Shown in pieces: positions 5,893 to 10,038 of a stretch of DNA of 10,038 bases (position 1 is its first letter; each line of letters begins with the position of its first letter). Source of the DNA: JBBKXR01 sp037969585 (GTDB lineage: Bacteria > Verrucomicrobiota > Verrucomicrobiia > Verrucomicrobiales > DEV007). The notes beneath the pieces are model-generated. The model saw only the letters and a list, made by a program, of their open reading frames with translations, was not told the DNA's origin and ran no database searches. The stretch spans positions 1 to 10,038 of the forward strand of contig JBBKXR010000287.1 in NCBI GenBank assembly GCA_037969585.1, read 5' to 3'. A program made the position numbers and the translations under genes.

Positions 5893-7314
5893 ATGATGAA
5901 AAGGATTCTTCCGCTTTTGCGACGGAGTATGCAGCGACGTACATGTTTCGTTCCGCTGTTGGCGCTGATTTCACTGCTTCCCGGAATGGCTGCCGCCGAG
6001 GAGTGCGTCCTGTTTCTGGGCGATTCATTCAGCATGGGAGCGTTCGGGCGGTCTCTGGATGAGAATCTACGCAAGGATGGACTCAAGGTTTACACTTACG
6101 CGGCGGGTGGGGCCAGCCCCTACTATTGGCTGAGTTCTTACGAGCCGATTCCTTCGTCGATCGGCTTCTGGAAAAAGACTCCAACCACGGATCAGCGTCT
6201 TGGCTACATCCGCGCGGTGCCGAAAATCGAGCCACTGATGGATGCATGCAAACCGGACTACGTCGTGATTCAGACTGGCGTCAACCTTTACGCCACGCTG
6301 CGTTCCAAGCGTCGTCCTAAGGAAGAGAACATCGCTGAGGTGAGCAGTCTGATCGATGACATGTGCAAGGCGATCGATACCCGCGGTGCGCGCAGTTACT
6401 GGGTGTTACCGCCGCGGTCGCACGAAGATCGTTACCCGAGTTCACTGCAGCAGGAGTTGTCCGAGATCATGACGTTGGTAGTGAAAAAATATAAGGGCGG
6501 CGTATTTGAAAGTCGCAAGTTTACGCGTTTTACCGATCCTTACCCGGCCACGGATGGCATTCACTACGGACCTGAGGAGTCGACGGTATGGGCGCAGAAA
6601 ACGGCCGGTGACTTTCGTTCGTTTTCCAAGATCAAGCCGACCTTGCTGACTAAAAACGATGTGCCGCGCGCCAAACCGGTGACGGTTCCCATGATTGCCG
6701 ATGCACCTATAGGGGGCAAGGGCAGTGAACCGGTCGCTTATGAGAGCACCAGGCCGGAACCACCGTCATCCCCGCAACCGGTAGTGGCCGAAAAACCTGC
6801 GGTCAAAATGGCCGACGCGAAATCTGCAGATACTCCGCCGGAAAAAGCCAAGGGTGGCGATGCCGCTGCGGAAACCAAAGTTGCTGCCGCTGATATGCCT
6901 CCGAAACCGATGACGGTCGATAAATCATCGGCACCCGAGGACACGCCGGTCAAGGAGGTGGGTTCTCAGGGCAAATTTGAACCTGATCCTGCGACTGAAT
7001 ACGATCTGGTGCTCAAGCTGATTGCGAAATCTGAGGTCAAAGATCTCAGTTCGGTGACCTACGGCAACGCTTTAGGCGTGTTCGAATATGAAGTAACAGA
7101 AGACGTCCATGGGAACTACCCGTTCAAGAAGATCCGTATCGCTCACGGAATTGTCCTGAACCGCAAGCCGACTCGAGCAAATAACCGCAAGGTAGGTGAC
7201 TCGATCGGGTTGGTCGTTGTGCCGCTGGCTCGCTATCCGGGCTTGCAGCGTTGGCAGACGGTCGACGATCTGCGTCCGAATTTCGAAATGCCGCTGTTCG
7301 TTCCCAAGTTGTAA
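5893..7314 (+). CDS. Exported SGNH/GDSL hydrolase with low-complexity linker and C-terminal domain
   Basis: A 473-residue protein starting at ATGATG (5893). A signal peptide with a long Arg-rich n-region (to about residue 18), a hydrophobic core and an AAA-E cleavage site near residue 35 predicts export. Residues about 37-245 form an SGNH hydrolase with all catalytic blocks: GDS with Ser45, the block II Gly in AAGG (about 73), QTGVN with Gly129/Asn131, and DGIH with Asp221/His224. Residues about 260-360 are a Pro/Ala/Lys-rich linker. Residues about 363-473 form a separate domain (YDLVLKLIAKS, then GNYPFKKIRIAHG, KVGDSIGL and a closing DDLRPNFEMPLF) that resembles, from memory, C-terminal regions on AlgX/AlgJ-type polysaccharide O-acetylation proteins of PVC bacteria. 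Likely role: esterase or O-acetyl transfer on an envelope or extracellular polysaccharide. No MBOAT or alginate-type gene is visible nearby, so the pathway link is inference. Confidence 0.8.
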   Translation: MMKRILPLLRRSMQRRTCFVPLLALISLLPGMAAAEECVLFLGDSFSMGAFGRSLDENLRKDGLKVYTYAAGGASPYYWLSSYEPIPSSIGFWKKTPTTDQRLGYIRAVPKIEPLMDACKPDYVVIQTGVNLYATLRSKRRPKEENIAEVSSLIDDMCKAIDTRGARSYWVLPPRSHEDRYPSSLQQELSEIMTLVVKKYKGGVFESRKFTRFTDPYPATDGIHYGPEESTVWAQKTAGDFRSFSKIKPTLLTKNDVPRAKPVTVPMIADAPIGGKGSEPVAYESTRPEPPSSPQPVVAEKPAVKMADAKSADTPPEKAKGGDAAAETKVAAADMPPKPMTVDKSSAPEDTPVKEVGSQGKFEPDPATEYDLVLKLIAKSEVKDLSSVTYGNALGVFEYEVTEDVHGNYPFKKIRIAHGIVLNRKPTRANNRKVGDSIGLVVVPLARYPGLQRWQTVDDLRPNFEMPLFVPKL

Positions 7315-7348
7315 GTGGCGGGCTCTGCCTCGGCGCTTCGGCCGTTTG

Positions 7349-7373
7349 CGCCTGCGTAAACGCGTTGGCGGCC
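7349..7373. other. Structured intergenic hairpin
   Basis: Between the SGNH and peptidase genes, cgcc (7349-7352) and gcgt (7354-7357) can pair with acgc (7360-7363) and ggcg (7367-7370), giving a two-part stem with a small internal loop. A second weak stem at 7387-7402 (cccc/gggg arms) is followed by TTTGGG, not a T-run. These may help end transcription of the SGNH gene, but neither is a convincing intrinsic terminator. Confidence 0.25.
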
Positions 7374-7461
7374 AAGGCTTGCGTGCAGCCCCAAGCGGGG
7401 TTTGGGTGGTGGCTGTTGCACGTGCGATGAGTTTGCTCTTCGCAGTGCGTTTGCCGTCACC

Positions 7462-8148
7462 ATGATATTCCTGTTTCCGCTGTTTGCGCTGATCCTTGGC
7501 TTGACTCTTTTCGGTCGCTCCAAGTTTCGCAAGATCTACGATGAGGAGCTGAAAAATCATGCACCGTCGCATTTGACGGGACGCGAATTGGCGCGGCGTA
7601 TCCTTGATCACGCGGGCATGGGTAGTGTCGAGATTGCGGTTGGTCGCGGTCCGATGCCGGACTTTTACGACCCGGCTAAAAAGCGACTGACCTTGGCTCG
7701 TCAGCACCTGGATGGCACGACATTTTCGGCGCTCGGTATTGCCGCCCACGAAGCCGGGCACGCGTTGCAACATCGAGTGGGATTTCGGCCGCTTTGGTGG
7801 CGAATTTCGGCGATCCGTGCGACCATGTATCTGAGTCTGCCGTTGATCATCGCCTGCGGGGTGTCGCTGATCATTCCCGGTAAAATGATTTTGCTGAGCA
7901 TGATTTTTGGATGGGCACTGCTCGCGGCCTACAATCTCATCACCATTCCCACGGAGATGGATGCCAGTCAGCGCGCAAAGGCGGTGATCGAGGAGATCAA
8001 ACCGTTCAGGAATCTCGACGAAAAAATAGGCATCGACCGGGTCATGCGCATCGCCAGCGCGGCCTACATCGAGGGGGTGTTCACCATGTTGTCGTGGTTC
8101 GGCTCATTGCTGATGCCCTGGTGGCGCAAGCACACCGTGCCGGATTGA
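7462..8148 (+). CDS. YugP-type membrane zinc metallopeptidase (Zn_peptidase_2)
   Basis: A 228-residue protein from the ATG at 7462; the in-frame TTG at 7402 would add a Cys/Gly-rich stretch before the first membrane segment and is unlikely. The length and layout match the YugP / Zn_peptidase_2 family: an N-terminal membrane anchor (about 1-17), a cytosol-facing segment with DFYDPAKKRLTLA, the zinc site GIAAHEAGHALQH (His96, Glu97, His100), further membrane helices at about 122-138 and 142-162, the motif IPTEMDAS whose Glu165 is the likely third zinc ligand, and a C-terminal hydrophobic stretch at about 200-218. In the DFYDP motif a Phe stands where relatives often have His. The family is a widespread membrane protease of unclear substrate. 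It sits 147 bases after the SGNH gene and 75 bases before the antiporter on the same strand, so limited co-transcription with the antiporter is possible. Confidence 0.9.
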   Translation: MIFLFPLFALILGLTLFGRSKFRKIYDEELKNHAPSHLTGRELARRILDHAGMGSVEIAVGRGPMPDFYDPAKKRLTLARQHLDGTTFSALGIAAHEAGHALQHRVGFRPLWWRISAIRATMYLSLPLIIACGVSLIIPGKMILLSMIFGWALLAAYNLITIPTEMDASQRAKAVIEEIKPFRNLDEKIGIDRVMRIASAAYIEGVFTMLSWFGSLLMPWWRKHTVPD

Positions 8149-8223
8149 GCGAGCAGCTGTTTCACAGAATTTCTTCCGCTCCTTGTGGACAGGCCCCTTG
8201 TGCTGAATCACAGTGCCAGTCTC

Positions 8224-9213
8224 ATGGACTGGTTGAAAGATGTAGGACTTTTGTTGGCTGGGCTGACGGCGCTGTATTTCGGCGCGGAATGGCTGGTCGG
8301 CGGTAGCGCCAAGCTGGCGGTGAAGTGGGGGATTTCTCCTTTGGTGGTTGGACTGACGATCGTCGCCTTCGGCACCAGTGCGCCGGAGCTATTTGTGAGT
8401 CTGCAGTTCATGTTGGCCGACCCGCCGCAGCCGGATGCTGCGCTGGGCAATGTCATCGGCTCGAACATTTGCAACATCGCGTTGATCCTCGGCATCAGTG
8501 CGCTGATCTGCAGGCTGGAGATCAAGAGCGATCTGTTGCGTCGAGACTTGCCGATCCTGGTGTTCGCGACACTCGTTTTCATGGCGATGCTGTGGGACCG
8601 GAATTTCGCGCGATGGGAAGGCATCGTGATGTTCATCTCGCTGGTTGTTTACACGATCTGGTGCCTGCGCAGCTGCAAGAAGGAGAAGAATCCTGAAGTG
8701 CTCGCTGAATTCGAAGAAGAGTTTGGTGCGCCGGAGGAAATTAAAGATAACAACGCTTGGCTGGCGTTTCTGGTTTTTGGCGGTCTGGTGGCGCTGTATT
8801 TTGGTGCCGAATGGATGAAGACCGGCGGCATTGGTTTGGCGGAACGTTTCGGAGTTTCGCCGGCGATCATCTCGCTGACGGTAGTCGCGTTTGCGACTTC
8901 CGTTCCGGAGTTGGCGACGTCGATCATTGCCTCAGCAAAGAAGGAAGGCGACATTATCACCGGCAATATCATTGGTTCATGCCTGTTCAATCTCCTTTGC
9001 GTGATTGGAGTGACTGCGACCGTGAAACCCATGGTGATAACGGATATCGCGGTCACCGACCTTGTCGTGGTCTGCGCGCTGACTTTGTTGTTGGTGCCGA
9101 TGATGATGACCGGCCGACGCATCACGCGCCTCGAGGGTATTTTGTTGCTTGCCTCTTACCTCGGTTACTGCGGTCTGTTGTGGCAGCGGATCAATGCCGG
9201 TGCAGGCGCTTAG
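8224..9213 (+). CDS. Calcium/sodium antiporter, CaCA family (YrbG-like)
   Basis: A 329-residue integral membrane protein from the ATG at 8224 (the GTG at 8185 is in frame but adds a polar leader). It has two homologous halves of about five membrane helices, each opening with a similar ALYFGAEW motif (about residues 16-23 and 190-197). The alpha-1 repeat carries GTSAPE (50-55) and GNVIGSNICN (76-85); the alpha-2 repeat carries ATSVPE (224-229) and GNIIGSCLFN (247-256). Glu55 and Glu229 are the expected cation-coordinating acids, with Asn84 and Asn256 at the equivalent helix positions. The loop between the halves (about 151-177) is short and strongly acidic. It should exchange Ca2+ for Na+ or H+ across the cytoplasmic membrane. 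Two small departures in alpha-2, Ala224 for Gly and Cys253 for the usual Asn, do not touch the key acids. Its stop overlaps the convergent aldo/keto reductase gene by 4 bases. Confidence 0.93.
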   Translation: MDWLKDVGLLLAGLTALYFGAEWLVGGSAKLAVKWGISPLVVGLTIVAFGTSAPELFVSLQFMLADPPQPDAALGNVIGSNICNIALILGISALICRLEIKSDLLRRDLPILVFATLVFMAMLWDRNFARWEGIVMFISLVVYTIWCLRSCKKEKNPEVLAEFEEEFGAPEEIKDNNAWLAFLVFGGLVALYFGAEWMKTGGIGLAERFGVSPAIISLTVVAFATSVPELATSIIASAKKEGDIITGNIIGSCLFNLLCVIGVTATVKPMVITDIAVTDLVVVCALTLLLVPMMMTGRRITRLEGILLLASYLGYCGLLWQRINAGAGA

Positions 9214-9989
9214 CTTTGTACTGCAGCGGCTGCATTTTGGCGCAGACGATCGGGACTGAGAGTGCCGATGACCAGGCTGGAAACGCCGGGGGTGTCGAGC
9301 GAGTGGCGGATGCTGAGTTTAGCGGCGTTGGGTTGGTCGGCGAGGTGGCCGCTGTTGAGAGCTTTTTTGATAAGGACGCCGCGTTGCAACTGGTGGGCGT
9401 GTTTGATCACAGGTAACTCGCCGTCGTTGGCGTGTTTGTTGGTGACCATGAGGGCGTCGGCGCCGGCATCGAGGGCGGCGATGCCTCCTTCGATGGTTTT
9501 TCCGGAAAGGCCGCAGGCGCGAATCATGCCTAGATCGCGACAAGTGATAAGTGTGTCGAGGGCACCACTGGCAAGCACGTCGAGATCGTTACCGTCGGAG
9601 TGAACCAGGACCAGGTCGAGCACGTCGCGGCGCAGGCGTTGCAGTGAGCGTTCGACGCTGGCGCGGATCGCTTCGGGGGTGAAGTCGAAGCCAGACGTAC
9701 CATTTTCAAAAGACTCGCCGGCCTTGGTCGAGATCAGCCAGTCGTCTTTGTCGCCGACTTTGTGCAGAATCTCGCCGATGCGTTGTTCGCTACTGCCGTA
9801 GGCGGGGGCGGTGTCGATAAGGTTAATGCCGGCTTCCTGCGCGGTTCGCAAAAGCTCGATGACTTCGTCGTCGCTGGGCAAGTCGAAGGGGCGCGGGTAC
9901 TTGACGCTTTGATTGCGACCGATCTTTACCGTGCCGAGTGCGATCACGGGAACGTCGATGCCGGTCGAGCCGAGGGGGCGGTAGATCAT
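9210..9989 (-). CDS. Aldo/keto reductase
   Basis: A complete 259-residue protein starting at the ATG at 9987-9989 and ending in TAA at 9210-9212. It is a cytoplasmic TIM-barrel NAD(P)H-dependent oxidoreductase. The catalytic tetrad is intact: Asp59 and Tyr64 in IDTAPAYGSSEQRIG, Lys89 in ISTKAG and His130 in LVLVHSDG. The C-terminal IGTLSPDRLRQN (about 241-252) matches the family's cofactor-phosphate-binding segment. At 259 residues it is shorter than the usual 280-330, mainly because the loops and C-terminal tail are compact; nothing essential is missing. The substrate cannot be told from sequence. Upstream (beyond 9990) only 49 bases are visible, holding a doubled gcgatta and a gcgga/tccgc inverted pair; I cannot say whether another gene lies in front. 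Confidence 0.92.
   Translation of the reverse strand: MIYRPLGSTGIDVPVIALGTVKIGRNQSVKYPRPFDLPSDDEVIELLRTAQEAGINLIDTAPAYGSSEQRIGEILHKVGDKDDWLISTKAGESFENGTSGFDFTPEAIRASVERSLQRLRRDVLDLVLVHSDGNDLDVLASGALDTLITCRDLGMIRACGLSGKTIEGGIAALDAGADALMVTNKHANDGELPVIKHAHQLQRGVLIKKALNSGHLADQPNAAKLSIRHSLDTPGVSSLVIGTLSPDRLRQNAAAAVQS
9222..9238 (+). terminator. Possible terminator for the antiporter gene inside the convergent gene's 3' end
   Basis: tgcag (9222-9226) and ctgca (9230-9234) pair around a 3-base loop and are followed by TTTT, starting 9 bases after the antiporter stop. It lies inside the last codons (Ala-rich) of the aldo/keto reductase, so the symmetry may come from the repeated Ala codons. Weak candidate. 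Confidence 0.3.
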
Positions 9990-10038
9990 TGTGAGCGATT
10001 AGCGATTATGCGTTGCGGAAATCCGCGCAGTCCCACGG

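Noticed and set aside
7072..7773. 233-codon minus-strand frame crossing the SGNH-peptidase gap
   Set aside because: It overlaps the coding ends of two well-supported plus-strand genes, including the HEAGH zinc site, and its product is Arg/Gln-rich with no domain.
1..10038. CRISPR array, tRNA/rRNA genes, phage or transposase genes, defence system
   Set aside because: No regularly spaced repeats, no tRNA or rRNA-like sequence, and every substantial ORF is accounted for by metabolic, envelope or transport families.

Overview
The window reads as chromosomal DNA from a member of the PVC group, most likely Verrucomicrobiota. The main reason is the first gene: a large secreted protein joining ThuA, discoidin, SGNH and PVC-type membrane-bound dehydrogenase modules, an architecture largely confined to Verrucomicrobiota and Planctomycetota. 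Moderately high GC, weak or absent Shine-Dalgarno sequences and Lys/Pro/Ala-rich linkers in secreted proteins fit this. The finer lineage (Opitutae-like, for example) is a guess. The left edge looks like a true contig end. Bases 1-29 are an exact inverted copy of 103-131, so the apparent stop of gene 1 is probably an assembly or amplification artefact and the gene really continues off the window.

Layout, left to right. (1) 9-3356, minus: multi-domain ThuA/F5-8C/SGNH/PVC dehydrogenase protein, 3' end missing. (2) 3526-4386, plus, divergent from gene 1: sugar phosphate isomerase/epimerase-type TIM barrel. (3) 4387-4704: non-coding, with a dense group of small inverted repeats. (4) 4705-5643, plus: exported, possibly lipid-anchored, endonuclease/exonuclease/phosphatase-family hydrolase. 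(5) 5644-5892: AT-rich leader with a possible promoter and alternative hairpins. (6) 5893-7314, plus: exported SGNH hydrolase with a low-complexity linker and a separate C-terminal domain. (7) 7462-8148, plus: YugP-type membrane zinc metallopeptidase. (8) 8224-9213, plus: calcium/sodium antiporter of the CaCA family. (9) 9210-9989, minus: aldo/keto reductase, overlapping the antiporter tail-to-tail by 4 bases.

Genes 1 and 2 plausibly work together on sugar or glycoside catabolism. ThuA-like proteins, sugar isomerase/epimerase-like proteins and PVC dehydrogenases recur together in PVC carbohydrate loci, possibly through 3-keto-sugar intermediates. The plus-strand genes from 4705 on are separated by 75-250 base gaps and look like individually expressed envelope and housekeeping functions, not one operon. 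I found no phage, transposase, CRISPR array, tRNA or rRNA. I also see no convincing undescribed defence or mobile system. The points most worth a second look are the artefactual contig end, the four-module protein with an altered SGNH active site, the hairpin cluster at 4420-4623, and the C-terminal domain of the SGNH protein.
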